Counted from the first letter of the stretch, positions 19,205-27,418 are shown. The stretch: DNA of 33,126 nucleotides from Planctomyces sp. SH-PL62 (GCA_945893045.1 CAMDEA010000095.1:1-33126), one strand, 5' to 3'. The notes: generated from the sequence alone by a model not told the origin. Numbers and translations: made by a program.

Positions 19205-19361
19205 GTCGTCACACGCTCTAAGCAACGGCGGAAGGTCGCGGATCGAGTCTATCAAAGTCCGCAGCACGACCCACCTGAAAATCCGAGTCCCGACACCGCA
19301 CACGGCCTGTGGCGGCAACCCAACGTCGCCACGCTCGCCAGAGCCTGATTTCACAAAAAAA

Positions 19362-19385
19362 GCCGGACGCATGGAAGCGTCCGGC
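19362..19385 (-). terminator. Rho-independent terminator, minus strand
   Basis: A perfect 9-bp stem, GCCGGACGC/GCGTCCGGC, with a 6-base loop, followed on the minus strand by seven Ts. It would end transcripts of the oxidoreductase gene (stop at 19662) after they pass the repeat element, and separates them from the sigma-factor operon. Confidence 0.8.
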
Positions 19386-19399
19386 GAGCACACAATCGC

Positions 19400-19660
19400 A
19401 GTGATTACTCAAACTGAGCGGTCTTGTTTTTGTCCCGTCAGGGACCGTTGAAAATAGCCCAGCACTTCAGTGCTGGGGATGCGATGCGGTTGCACGACTT
19501 GAGTCCCGGCAGGGACGACAGAAATGCTCGACCAATTTCTGTCGTCCCTGCCGGGACTTCACACACTCTTCCCACCTTTTCCCAGCACTGACGTGCTGGG
19601 CTATTTTCGAGACGTCCCTAGCGGGACTCAAAAACCGCTCAGTTTGAGTGATTAGCAATC
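19400..19660. repeat. Composite nested-palindrome element
   Basis: A 260-base block of nested inverted repeats. The outer arms are ACTCAAACTGAGCGGT (19407-19422) with 19634-19649, a perfect 16 bp. The middle arms each fold alone: CCCAGCAC/GTGCTGGG at about 19459-19478 and again at 19581-19600. The centre is a perfect 24-bp inverted repeat (19502-19525 with 19535-19558) containing GTCCCGGCAGGGACGACAG. There is no coding capacity. It lies between the oxidoreductase stop and its terminator, so would be transcribed as a long structured 3' tail. Confidence 0.75.
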
Positions 19661-19661
19661 A

Positions 19662-21152
19662 CTACACGTCCTTCTCAGCAGGCACAACGAACGGCTTGCG
19701 ATATTCGCGGGTGAGCATTGGGTTGGCGGCGTCGGCGTGTGAGCCGGTGAAGATCTCTTTCTTGCCGTCGAGCGTCAGGTCGAGACCGAAGTAGCCTTTC
19801 GTGTCGGCGACATCGACTTTGTTCTCGGTGAGGTGTTCCGAGAAACGGTCGAACGTACCGAGGGCCTCGACGTCATTCGCCAGACGCTCCTTGATGGCGG
19901 CGACAGGTATCTGCTGCCCCAAGCGGTACGAGATGTTGCCGAGGTGACACAACGCGCTCGACAGATGCCCTTCGAGAATGTCCGCGTTGAGGTCTTCATG
20001 CTTGCGGCTGCGGCAGGCGGCCAGGAAGTTGCCGAAGTGATCGCCGCCCCCTTTGAACTCCTTCACGACCTTGCCGTCCTTGTCGAAGACGATGCCCGAC
20101 GAGTAGCTCGGCATGATCACGTAGCCTTCGGTGCCGTAGAAAATCACACCGACGCCAGCACCTTTGTTGGCTTCGGTTTCGAGAATCTTCGCTCCCTTGT
20201 AATTGGGGGTCGGCAGCCCGCGCGTTTCAAAGACCAGCCGCTTGTCACCGTACTTGTGGATGCAGACCTGCGAGTTGGCGGTCTCGCCGGCGTCCTCGTA
20301 ACCCAGCCGGCCACCGTAGCTGAGCACACCTTCGCCGAGGTCGGCGACTTGCAGGCCCCAGCGGGCGATGTCCATTTGATGGATGCCTTGATTGCCGAGG
20401 TCGCCGTTGCCGTAGTCCCACTGCCAGTGCCAGTCGTAATGAAACTTCGGCCGAGTCACCGGCTTGAGCGGAGCAGGCCCGGACCAGATGTCGTAATCAA
20501 CGGTCTTCGGCGGTTCGTACACGCCGCGCGGTCCGATCGAGCCGCGTCGTTTGTAGCACAACCCGCGAGCCAGCTTGACCTCGCCGATGCCCCCCGCGTG
20601 AATGAACGCGATCGCGTCGCGCATGCCTTGTTCGGAACGGCTCTGAGTTCCAGTTTGGCAAATCTTCTTGTGCTTGCGAGCGACCTGCACGCAGCGTCGG
20701 CCTTCGCTGACGTTGTGGCTGACCGGCTTCTCGACATACACGTCCTTGCCGGCTTGCATCGACCAGATCGCCGCCAGCGAGTGCCAGTGATTCGGCGTCG
20801 CGATACTGACCGCGTCGATGGATTTGTCTTCGAGGCACTTGCGGATGTCGGTGAAGAACGCGGGGCGTCGGCCCAGTTCCTTTTCGAGCGCATCGCAGTT
20901 GCGTTGTCCGACCGCTTCATCGACGTCGATGATGGCGGCGATCTCCGCTCCTTTGCGTTTCTTCAGTTCAGAAATATGCGATCCACCGCGACCGTTCACG
21001 CCGGTGATGGCGACTCGAATCGTGTTGCTGGGGACGCTGGACTCCTGAGCGTGCGCGACTGGTTCAATCACGTGCCGAGCGGCGATGGCGGCGGCCGTCG
21101 CGAACATCGAGCGTTCAAGCATTTCACGACGCGAAAGTTTCTGGAGAGACAT
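19662..21152 (-). CDS. Gfo/Idh/MocA family oxidoreductase, TAT-exported
   Basis: A 496-residue protein. The N-terminus has a twin-arginine-like signal (SRREMLERSMFATAAAIAA). The Rossmann nucleotide-binding turn is AITGVNGRGG (48-57), and the catalytic-lysine motif EKPVSHN lies at 141-147, preceded by IATPNHWHS. The remainder (e.g. WHWQWDYGNGDLGNQGIHQM) is the C-terminal substrate-binding domain of the large planctomycete subfamily. These enzymes use NAD(P) to oxidise or reduce sugars and derivatives; the substrate is unknown. AGGAG lies 7 bases before the ATG at 21152. A longer frame to 21287 would read through a dispersed repeat and is rejected. Monocistronic, with its own terminator. Confidence 0.93.
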   Translation of the reverse strand: MSLQKLSRREMLERSMFATAAAIAARHVIEPVAHAQESSVPSNTIRVAITGVNGRGGSHISELKKRKGAEIAAIIDVDEAVGQRNCDALEKELGRRPAFFTDIRKCLEDKSIDAVSIATPNHWHSLAAIWSMQAGKDVYVEKPVSHNVSEGRRCVQVARKHKKICQTGTQSRSEQGMRDAIAFIHAGGIGEVKLARGLCYKRRGSIGPRGVYEPPKTVDYDIWSGPAPLKPVTRPKFHYDWHWQWDYGNGDLGNQGIHQMDIARWGLQVADLGEGVLSYGGRLGYEDAGETANSQVCIHKYGDKRLVFETRGLPTPNYKGAKILETEANKGAGVGVIFYGTEGYVIMPSYSSGIVFDKDGKVVKEFKGGGDHFGNFLAACRSRKHEDLNADILEGHLSSALCHLGNISYRLGQQIPVAAIKERLANDVEALGTFDRFSEHLTENKVDVADTKGYFGLDLTLDGKKEIFTGSHADAANPMLTREYRKPFVVPAEKDV

Positions 21153-21186
21153 GGCGAGGCTCCTGGTTGGGCGGGTGATTGAGTGT

Positions 21187-21303
21187 GGGCTTCCCGCCAC
21201 CGAGTTCATCTCGGTGGTTCCCGCGCTCTGCACTACGGCAGTGAGTTGTCTCGGCTGTAGTGCTGAGCACGGGAACCACCCCGGCAAGCGGGGTGGCGGA
21301 AAC
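21187..21303. repeat. Dispersed cruciform repeat, copy 2
   Basis: Central arms 21214-21236 and 21257-21279 pair at 21 of 23 positions. On the left, CCACCGAG/CTCGGTGG forms a hairpin with loop TTCAT; on the right, CCACCCCG/CGGGGTGG forms one with loop GCAAG. Order and sequence match the copy at 5942-6110 (shared GGTGGTTCCCGCGC and TGCACTAC). It lies between the phosphatase stop and the oxidoreductase start, where it could end transcription or insulate the two genes. Confidence 0.75.
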
Positions 21304-21344
21304 GTTTCTGACGCTGAACAGCGGCGAGTCTATTGCTGGGTTTC

Positions 21345-22541
21345 TCAGACCTTCAAGCGTTCGACGAGCACAACCGACGTGTCGTCGTGCCGACCGTAGC
21401 CCTGAGTGAACTCGTTGGAGTCGTGAAAGAGCCGCTCCATCGTGCCCGAAACGGGCAATCCGGTCGTCTCTTGCAGCACGCGCATGATCCCCTTTTCGCC
21501 GAATTGGCTCACCACATCATCGCTCCCTTCGGGAAAGGCTTCCGCGAGTCCGTCGGTGTACAGCAAGATGCGGCAGCGTGGCGGCAGCGGCGAGGTGATG
21601 GTTTCGTATTCGGCACCGGGGACGACCGCGAGCGGCAGGCCGCTAGGGTCGCCGTCAACGATCGGGCGAATTTCCCCTGTGTCGAGGTCTTGCAGCAGCG
21701 GCAGCGGATGACCGGCGGAGGTCCATTGGATTTCATGCGTGTCCAGCCGCAGGATCGCATACAGCAGCGTGATGAAGCCCCCTTCTTCGTTGACGATCGT
21801 CTGTTCCACAAGCTGATTGTTGATCGCGGCGACAAACGCGGCGGTGTCCTTGTAGCTTTGCGTGCGGATCATGCGGACGAGCGTGTGCATGATCATGATC
21901 GACATGGCCGCCTTCATGCCGTGCCCCGAAGCGTCGCCGACCAGAAACACAATGCTGTTGTCGTCGAGATTGAAGACGTCGTAGTAGTCGCCGCCGGCCA
22001 TCGTGACGGGCCGGCCCCCCATCACACGCAGTTGCGACGGCTCGTACCGGGCACACATCTGGTAACCGTGCGGCGCGTCGATGAGCGGTGGGATCATCGT
22101 CTCTTGCAGCTTGCGGACGGCGTCGATCTCTTCGCGCAACCGCTTCACGATTTCTTGCTCGCGTGCCGCTTGCGCCGCTTCGACCGTGGCCTCCAGCACG
22201 TTCAGCACCATGAAGAGGTAGTCGCTGTTGGCATCTCGAATCATGTACGCCGACATGCCGTTCGTCATGAACCGGACAATGCGGAAGACCTCCTGCGGTT
22301 CACAAACACCGACCACGGGCGTGTCCGGACAAAGATTCCGCAGTTGCGAAAACGTCTGAAAGCCGCGCTCCACATCCGGCAGCGTGATCGGCATCAGCAC
22401 GATGTCCCAAGACGGAGCTTCCGCCAAGGCCAGCAACTCATCCGGCGTGTCCGCCCAAGAAACTTCGTGATCGCCCAGCCCCAGATACACTTGCAACAGT
22501 TCAATTTGTAATGGCTGATCCCACACCACCAAGATTTTCAT
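21345..22541 (-). CDS. SpoIIE/PP2C phosphatase with degenerate receiver domain
   Basis: A 398-residue protein. Residues 1-120 have a response-regulator receiver fold (MKILVVWDQPLQ, WDIVLMPITLPDVERG), but the position of the phosphorylated Asp is Pro51, one of the two acidic-pocket residues is Trp7, and the conserved Thr/Lys switch residues are not evident. A coiled-coil linker (about 120-150) joins it to a SpoIIE/PP2C domain with metal-binding motifs GGDYYD, VGDASGHG, YTDGLAEAF and HDDTSVVLV. Such RsbU-like phosphatases usually act on anti-sigma antagonists. The phosphatase looks intact, so regulation must come from something other than Asp phosphorylation. GAGGGA lies before the ATG at 22541. 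Confidence 0.92.
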   Translation of the reverse strand: MKILVVWDQPLQIELLQVYLGLGDHEVSWADTPDELLALAEAPSWDIVLMPITLPDVERGFQTFSQLRNLCPDTPVVGVCEPQEVFRIVRFMTNGMSAYMIRDANSDYLFMVLNVLEATVEAAQAAREQEIVKRLREEIDAVRKLQETMIPPLIDAPHGYQMCARYEPSQLRVMGGRPVTMAGGDYYDVFNLDDNSIVFLVGDASGHGMKAAMSIMIMHTLVRMIRTQSYKDTAAFVAAINNQLVEQTIVNEEGGFITLLYAILRLDTHEIQWTSAGHPLPLLQDLDTGEIRPIVDGDPSGLPLAVVPGAEYETITSPLPPRCRILLYTDGLAEAFPEGSDDVVSQFGEKGIMRVLQETTGLPVSGTMERLFHDSNEFTQGYGRHDDTSVVLVERLKV

Positions 22542-23023
22542 ACTGTCCCTCGTCCGTTGAACGCAACGTCGAATGGCTCACGCCAAAATGAAGGGCGGAA
22601 GTGCAACGCTGAGGCAATGGACTGTCAACAAAGACGTGGCGACAAAACACGGCTCCATCGCACACGGATGCGAGCGGCACACACGGATCAACGAATCGTT
22701 CGCTCCGACTTCATCCGTGTTTGCCGCTCGCATCCGTGTGCGAAGCGTCTCGTGTTCGATTCTGAAAGAACTTGACGCGACCGCAACAAAATTCCGACCC
22801 CCAGCGAATGGCAGAAAACCCTGTGAGTTAAGGATGGCCGGCAATCGTACTGATTGTTCCCTCGTTCTTTTCGAGGCACACTCTGTTCTGCGGTTGCCAC
22901 GCCGTTGGCTCGACTATCCGCGTTCGTTTCATCATCCTGACTCGCCAGCCAACTTCTCTGCAACGATACGAGCCGGCCGCGAACACGGCTTCACGAGATT
23001 CCTCTGCGAAAGGATCAAATTCG
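22542..23023. other. Intergenic region between divergent genes
   Basis: Nearly 480 bases between the phosphatase (minus) and the cytochrome protein (plus). Promoters for both must lie here, but I cannot pick convincing -10/-35 boxes. No gene is supported; the only clear structure is the 31-bp inverted repeat given separately. Confidence 0.5.
22658..22743. repeat. 31-bp inverted repeat
   Basis: 22658-22688 pairs with 22713-22743 at 30 of 31 positions around a 24-base spacer. The arms contain GCACACGGATGCGAGCGGCA, and ACACGGAT occurs twice in each arm, so each arm is itself an internal direct repeat. It lies between divergent genes; there is no T-run, so it is not an ordinary terminator. Confidence 0.7.
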
Positions 23024-26000
23024 ATGCCCGCCTCTCAGTCCCGCCTTGCTGTCTGGTTGCTCTGCGCGGCCGTCTGGTGTCTCTCGATCACGTTGGCATT
23101 CGGACAAGAATCCGCCGACGGAAGAATCTTCACGCAGAAGCCGGAGATCGCTCCGTCGGCCGGTCAGGTGGTCGAGGAAAAATCCGAGACGCCTAAGCTC
23201 AACGTCTTCGCGGCCGGACCGGCTCCGAGTTGGATTTGGGGAGCCGATCAGAACAAGAAGTATTTCGTTCGCAAGACGTTGAAGGGGACGTCGCAGTTCG
23301 CGTTCCTCAAGGCAGCGTGCGACAACGTGATGACCGTGTGGGTCAACGGCGAGAAAGTCGCGGCCAGCGACAATTGGAATGAGCCGGTTGATGCGAACCT
23401 CAAATCGCGTCTCAAGGCCGGCGACAACCTCATTGAAGCGGAGATTGCCAACGCCGGAGGGCCGGCGGGATTCGTGGCGAAGATCGCGCTGCTCGGCCGA
23501 GACGGCAAAGATCGGTTCGTGGTCACGGACGACTCGTGGGAGGTCGCGGAGACTCGCGATGCGAAGGAGTGGAGCAAAGCAAAGGTTGTCTTGAAGTACG
23601 GTGAGAAACCGTGGGGCGATGTGTTCGCCTCCGCCAGCGGTGAGGCCAACACGCCGCGCGACACGTTCAATCTGCTCCCCGGCTTTCAGGTCGAGAAGCT
23701 GTTCACGGTCCCGAAAGAAAAACTCGGTTCGTGGGTCAACATGACGACCGATCCGAAAGGCCGGCTGATCGTCAGCGATCAAGGCAACCTCGGCTTTTGC
23801 CGAGTGACTCCGCCAGCCATCGGAAGCAGCGACGAAACGAAGGTTGAGCATCTCGACATCAAGATCGACGGCAAGCAGATGTCCGGCGCGCAAGGATTGT
23901 TGTGGGCGTTCGACAGCTTGTATGTCGTCTGCAATGGCGGGCCGGGGAGCGGGCTGTATCGGTGCAAGGACACCGACGGCGACGATCAATTCGACAAGGT
24001 CGAGAAGCTGCGCGACATCCCCGGCGGCGGCGAGCACGGGCCGCACGCGATCCGACTTTCGCCCGATGGAAAATCGCTCTTCGTCGCGGCGGGCAATCAC
24101 ACGAAGTTGCCGTTTGAGGTCACGCGCAAATCCGAACCGCAGTTGATGGGCGGGCAGCGCACCGAGCAACTGCGAGCGACTCTGCCGGAAGGTTTTTCGT
24201 CGCGGTTGATGCCCAACTGGGATGAAGATGTGTTGTTGCCCCGTTATTGGGATCCCAGTGGTCATGCCGCGGGAGTGCTCGCGCCGGGCGGGTGGATTTG
24301 CAAGATCGACCCGGACGGCAAGACGTGGGAGGTGTTCTCGTCGGGCTATCGCAACCAGTTCGACTTCGCGTTCAACGCGGACGGCGAGATGTTCGCCTAC
24401 GACGCCGACATGGAATATGACTTCGGTTCGCCGTGGCATCGTCCGACGCGGGTCGTCCACGCGACCAGCGGCAGCGAGTTCGGTTGGCGCAGCGGCACCG
24501 GCAAGTGGCCCAGCTACTACATCGACAGCCTGCCGGAGCTGATCAACATCGGCCCCGGCTCGCCCGTCGGCGTTGAGTTCGGTTACGGCACCAAGTTCCC
24601 CGCCAAGTATCAGAAGGCGTTGTTCATCTGCGATTGGACCTACGGCACGATGCACGCCATCCACCTCGAGCCGTCCGGCTCCAGCTACAAAGCGACGAAG
24701 GAAGAGTTCGTCTCGCGCACGCCGCTGCCGCTGACCGACTGCACCGTCGGGAAAGACGGAGCCTTGTACTTCACCATCGGCGGCCGAGGCGCTCAGTCCG
24801 AGTTGTTCCGAGTCACCTACGTCGGCAAGGAAGATGTTTCTCCCGTCGATGCTCGGGACACGACGCCTGAGAAGAAACGGCTCGACAAACTACTCGACGC
24901 GGATTTATTCAAAGGGAATCCCAGCGAATTACGCGAATTACGACACGCAGTGGAAGAACTTCACACGCGCAAAGCCCTCAGTGAAGAAGATGCAATCAGT
25001 CTCTGCGGGAGGCTGGGAAGTCCTGATCGGCACATCCGTTATGCCGCGAGAGTTGCTTTGGAGCGGCCACGCGGCTTGATGTGGGCAGCACACTATCTTC
25101 AACGACAACAGCAACGACGGCAACGACAGTTGAAATCGGGCGAGGTACTGATTCTGGCTCCCGAAGTCCAAACTCGCATCGTCACAAACATCTGTGTGGC
25201 TATGGCCCGTCAAGGGGAACCGGAATGGTTGGGAATGGTTATTTATCTGCTCGGCGAATTCGACTTCGCCGACCTCACCGAGGAACAACAACTCGGCCTG
25301 CTGCGAGCGTACCAGCTCGCGTTCATCCGGCTGGGCAATCCCCTCAAAGAGGAGTGTCCTGAGCTGGCGAAGAAGTTTGACGATCTGTTCCCGCAGAAGT
25401 CGGACTTCGTCAACCGCGAGCTGTCGATCCTGATGATTCACTTCCAGTCGCCGGGAGCCGTCAAAAAATTGGTGCCGCTGCTGGGTAGCCGAACTCGTGA
25501 GAGTTCGGACGGAAGTCTCACGACTTCCGCTACGGCAACCGGCGATCTCCTCAGCCGCAACAAAGGCTACGGCGGAGTCTTCGCCGCGATGCTCGCCAAC
25601 CAGCCCGACCAGCAGCAGTACCACTACGCCTTCGTCCTGCGGAACCTGAAGACCGGCTGGACGATAGACGACCGCAAGGCGTACTTCGCGTGGTTCGAGA
25701 AAGCCCGCACCTGGAGCGGCGGGGCCAGCTATCCCAAATACCTGACCAACATCGACGCCGACGCCTTCGCCAACTGCACCGACGCCGAACGCCTCGCCAT
25801 CGAAGCCCTCGGCATCCGCAAACCCTACGTCATCCCCGAACTCCCCAAAGCCAAAGGCCCCGGCAAGGACTACTCGGTCGAGGAAGTCCTCGCCTTGGCG
25901 ACCGACAAGCTCAAAGCCCGCGACTTCAAAAACGGCGAGAAGATGTACAAGGCCGCCCGCTGCGTCATCTGCCACCGCTTCGGCGGCGACGGCGGAGCCA

Positions 26001-26365
26001 CCGGCCCCGACCTCACCCAACTCGCCGGCCGCTTCAACCTCAAAGACCTCAACGACGCCATCGTCGATCCCAGTAAAGTGATCTCCGACCAATACAAAGC
26101 CTCGGTCATCGAAACCAAAGCGGGAAAAATCATTACCGGCCGCATCGTGAGCGAATCGAAAGACACCATCACGATCGTCGTCGATCCCGAAAACGCCACG
26201 AAGACCGTCGAAGTCAAAAAGTCCGACATCGAAACGAACCAACCGTCAAAGGTCTCGCTGATGCCCAAGGACTTGCTCAAGACCCTCAACGAAGACGAAG
26301 TTCGCGACCTGCTGGCCTACTTGCTGTCGCGCGGCAACCCGAACGACGCGATGTTTAGAAAATAA
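23024..26365 (+). CDS. Secreted PVC-type cytochrome c / dehydrogenase-like protein
   Basis: A 1,113-residue protein. Signal peptide at residues 1-27 (WLLCAAVWCLSITLAFGQ). Residues 60-190 form a sugar-binding-like beta domain (WVNGEKVAAS). Residues 220-600 form a beta-propeller of the membrane-bound dehydrogenase/glucose-sorbosone class (GPHAIRLSPDGKSLFVAAGN, FAFNADGEMFAYDADMEYDF). Helical HEAT-like repeats follow (about 620-900), then a C-terminal cytochrome c with the haem motif C980-V-I-C-H984 and a downstream Met region. The planctomycete/Verrucomicrobia family is thought to oxidise sugars or alcohols outside the cytoplasm. AAAGGA precedes the ATG. Oddity: a palindromic repeat at 25485-25533 is read in frame and adds SRTRESSDGSLTTSAT. 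Monocistronic with a terminator. Confidence 0.92.
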   Translation: MPASQSRLAVWLLCAAVWCLSITLAFGQESADGRIFTQKPEIAPSAGQVVEEKSETPKLNVFAAGPAPSWIWGADQNKKYFVRKTLKGTSQFAFLKAACDNVMTVWVNGEKVAASDNWNEPVDANLKSRLKAGDNLIEAEIANAGGPAGFVAKIALLGRDGKDRFVVTDDSWEVAETRDAKEWSKAKVVLKYGEKPWGDVFASASGEANTPRDTFNLLPGFQVEKLFTVPKEKLGSWVNMTTDPKGRLIVSDQGNLGFCRVTPPAIGSSDETKVEHLDIKIDGKQMSGAQGLLWAFDSLYVVCNGGPGSGLYRCKDTDGDDQFDKVEKLRDIPGGGEHGPHAIRLSPDGKSLFVAAGNHTKLPFEVTRKSEPQLMGGQRTEQLRATLPEGFSSRLMPNWDEDVLLPRYWDPSGHAAGVLAPGGWICKIDPDGKTWEVFSSGYRNQFDFAFNADGEMFAYDADMEYDFGSPWHRPTRVVHATSGSEFGWRSGTGKWPSYYIDSLPELINIGPGSPVGVEFGYGTKFPAKYQKALFICDWTYGTMHAIHLEPSGSSYKATKEEFVSRTPLPLTDCTVGKDGALYFTIGGRGAQSELFRVTYVGKEDVSPVDARDTTPEKKRLDKLLDADLFKGNPSELRELRHAVEELHTRKALSEEDAISLCGRLGSPDRHIRYAARVALERPRGLMWAAHYLQRQQQRRQRQLKSGEVLILAPEVQTRIVTNICVAMARQGEPEWLGMVIYLLGEFDFADLTEEQQLGLLRAYQLAFIRLGNPLKEECPELAKKFDDLFPQKSDFVNRELSILMIHFQSPGAVKKLVPLLGSRTRESSDGSLTTSATATGDLLSRNKGYGGVFAAMLANQPDQQQYHYAFVLRNLKTGWTIDDRKAYFAWFEKARTWSGGASYPKYLTNIDADAFANCTDAERLAIEALGIRKPYVIPELPKAKGPGKDYSVEEVLALATDKLKARDFKNGEKMYKAARCVICHRFGGDGGATGPDLTQLAGRFNLKDLNDAIVDPSKVISDQYKASVIETKAGKIITGRIVSESKDTITIVVDPENATKTVEVKKSDIETNQPSKVSLMPKDLLKTLNEDEVRDLLAYLLSRGNPNDAMFRK
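25485..25533. repeat. Double-hairpin repeat inserted in frame in coding sequence
   Basis: 49 bases from GTAGC to GCTAC holding two adjacent perfect hairpins: CCGAACTC/GAGTTCGG with loop GTGA (25489-25508), and CGGAAGTC/GACTTCCG with loop TCAC (25510-25529). It lies in the cytochrome protein between the helical repeat LVPLLG and the following LLSRNKGYGG, encoding a Ser/Thr-rich loop of low complexity. It looks like a REP-type element captured by the gene. Confidence 0.7.
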
Positions 26366-26414
26366 TCGCGGGACCGCTGGAAAGCCGGTCATCCGTCCGT
26401 TGTCTGGCAACAAA

Positions 26415-26439
26415 AAAGCCCCGGAATATCCGGGGCTTT
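26415..26439 (+). terminator. Bidirectional rho-independent terminator
   Basis: A perfect 10-bp stem, AAAGCCCCGG/CCGGGGCTTT, with loop AATAT. It has six As on the left and ends in TTT on the right, so can work in both directions. It lies 50 bases after the cytochrome protein stop and just before the tRNA fragment, so it marks the end of the conserved chromosome side. Confidence 0.85.
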
Positions 26440-26460
26440 CCATCGTTTGCCGTTAATCAG

Positions 26461-26502
26461 TGCCCCCACAAGGACTCGAACCTTGAACCTAATGATTAAG
26501 AG
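26461..26502 (-). other. tRNA-Lys(CUU) 3' fragment, likely attachment-site scar
   Basis: Read on the minus strand: anticodon loop CTCTTAA (anticodon CUU), the 3' strand of the anticodon stem TCATT, variable loop AGGTT, a perfect T-arm (CAAGG, loop TTCGAGT, CCTTG), acceptor strand TGGGGGC and discriminator A. The 5' half is absent: the bases before the anticodon loop do not pair with TCATT, and there is no D-arm. A tRNA 3' part starting at the anticodon loop is the usual duplicate left when an integrase inserts an element into a tRNA gene. Its direction places the chromosome to the left and the element to the right, with the whole tRNA-Lys beyond the right edge. Confidence 0.75.
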
Positions 26503-26618
26503 AAACCCGAAGCCAATGCAGACCACGCGAAAATACGCATTTCGTTGTGCAAGAATAGCATCCCGTGCGACATTTTCCACGCCATTACTGACTTCATTAC
26601 TGACCTGACCTGCCTACA

Positions 26619-26792
26619 TTAGGATGCTGACGAGAGTTGCTCACGGAGCGCTTCGAGAACTCGTTCAACATCCGTATTGGTCGCTCCCGGCTTGTTGAAC
26701 GTGATCAGCACATCGGCGGTGTCCGTGCGAAAACGACGCTGACGGGCTTGGAGTCCTGCCGACCGGCGATTGGAGCGACCGTGTGTGCGCAT
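26619..26792 (-). CDS. Small hypothetical protein
   Basis: A 57-residue frame starting MRTHGRSNRRSAGLQARQRR (strongly basic) and ending in a normal-looking acidic helix (TDVERVLEALREQLSS). GGGGACGG lies 11-16 bases before the ATG at 26792. Codon use and composition look real, but I do not recognise it; it could equally be the tail of a decayed gene. It is the first gene inside the proposed island. The stretch 26793-27020 between it and the next gene shows nothing I can support. Confidence 0.35.
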   Translation of the reverse strand: MRTHGRSNRRSAGLQARQRRFRTDTADVLITFNKPGATNTDVERVLEALREQLSSAS

Positions 26793-27020
26793 CACGAGTG
26801 CTTCCGTCCCCACGCCGAATCGCGGCCTTGTGTCGATGGATAACGGCGTTTGAACTTGCCTGCGTCATGCGTGCGGCTCAATGGAGTGCGTTGAAAATCT
26901 GCTCGGCAAGTTGAAGAATGACGCTGGCGACTTTTGTTTGGCGACCGAAAGGTGCCACGCCACGTCGGTAGCGACAGATGCACAGCGGATTGTGATTCGA
27001 ACCTTTCGTGGAGCGTCAAC

Positions 27021-27185
27021 ATGGGAAAAGCAGACGATCGGCAACAACAGCAGTTTCTAAAGGAGCTCATGGAGATCCAACGGAAATATGCGAACGAACT
27101 GAAGAACGCAAAGACGAACCGGCAAGAGGACGTCAGAGATTTACTTGAAAAATTTGTTGTCGGGGAGAGCTCCAATGCAGATTAG
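27021..27185 (+). CDS. Small accessory protein upstream of DndD-like gene
   Basis: A 54-residue, highly charged, probably all-helical protein (MGKADDRQQQQFLKELMEIQ, then RKYANELKNAKTNRQEDVRD). GGAG lies 9 bases before the ATG at 27021. Its stop at 27183-27185 overlaps the start of the DndD-like gene at 27175 by 11 bases, so the two were co-translated and probably worked together. Small helical partners beside SMC-like ATPases are common in defence loci; I cannot name this one. Confidence 0.6.
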   Translation: MGKADDRQQQQFLKELMEIQRKYANELKNAKTNRQEDVRDLLEKFVVGESSNAD

Positions 27186-27418
27186 GCGAGTCAAACTTAA
27201 GAACTTCCGACAATTTTACGGCACTCAAGAGCTGGAGTTTCCGACGACGGGAAAGAAGAACGTCACACTGATTCATGCCGAGAACGGATTCGGGAAGACA
27301 AACATACTAAACGCTGTCCTCTGGTCGCTCTTCAAGCAGGTCACGCCAAAGTTTGAAAAACCTGACGAGATCGTCAACTTCGAGGCGGCCGACGAGGGTG
27401 AGACGACCGCGTCAGTAG
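27175..27418 (+). pseudogene. DndD/SMC-like ATPase, N-terminal part (split by inversion)
   Basis: Starts MQIRRVKLKNFRQFYGTQEL with the ABC/SMC-type Walker A IHAENGFGKTN and LNAVLWSLFK, as in DndD and related RecF/SMC-like ATPases. Homology runs to GETTASV at 27418 and then stops dead; beyond it the frame runs antisense through another gene until a stop at 27651. The continuation, starting ASVDVEIEFKNKKYLVQRTF, is on the opposite strand from 29094 downwards, in exactly the phase needed. GGGGAGAG precedes the start. In DndD-like systems the ATPase helps sense or cut DNA; here only the nucleotide-binding start is transcribed forward. Confidence 0.8.

Noticed and set aside
21153..21287. Upstream extension of the oxidoreductase start
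   Set aside because: The extension would translate the dispersed cruciform repeat, while the ATG at 21152 has a good Shine-Dalgarno and is followed directly by a TAT-type signal.
23015..24664. 549-residue minus-strand frame opposite the cytochrome protein
   Set aside because: Antisense of clear propeller motifs; no domain of its own.
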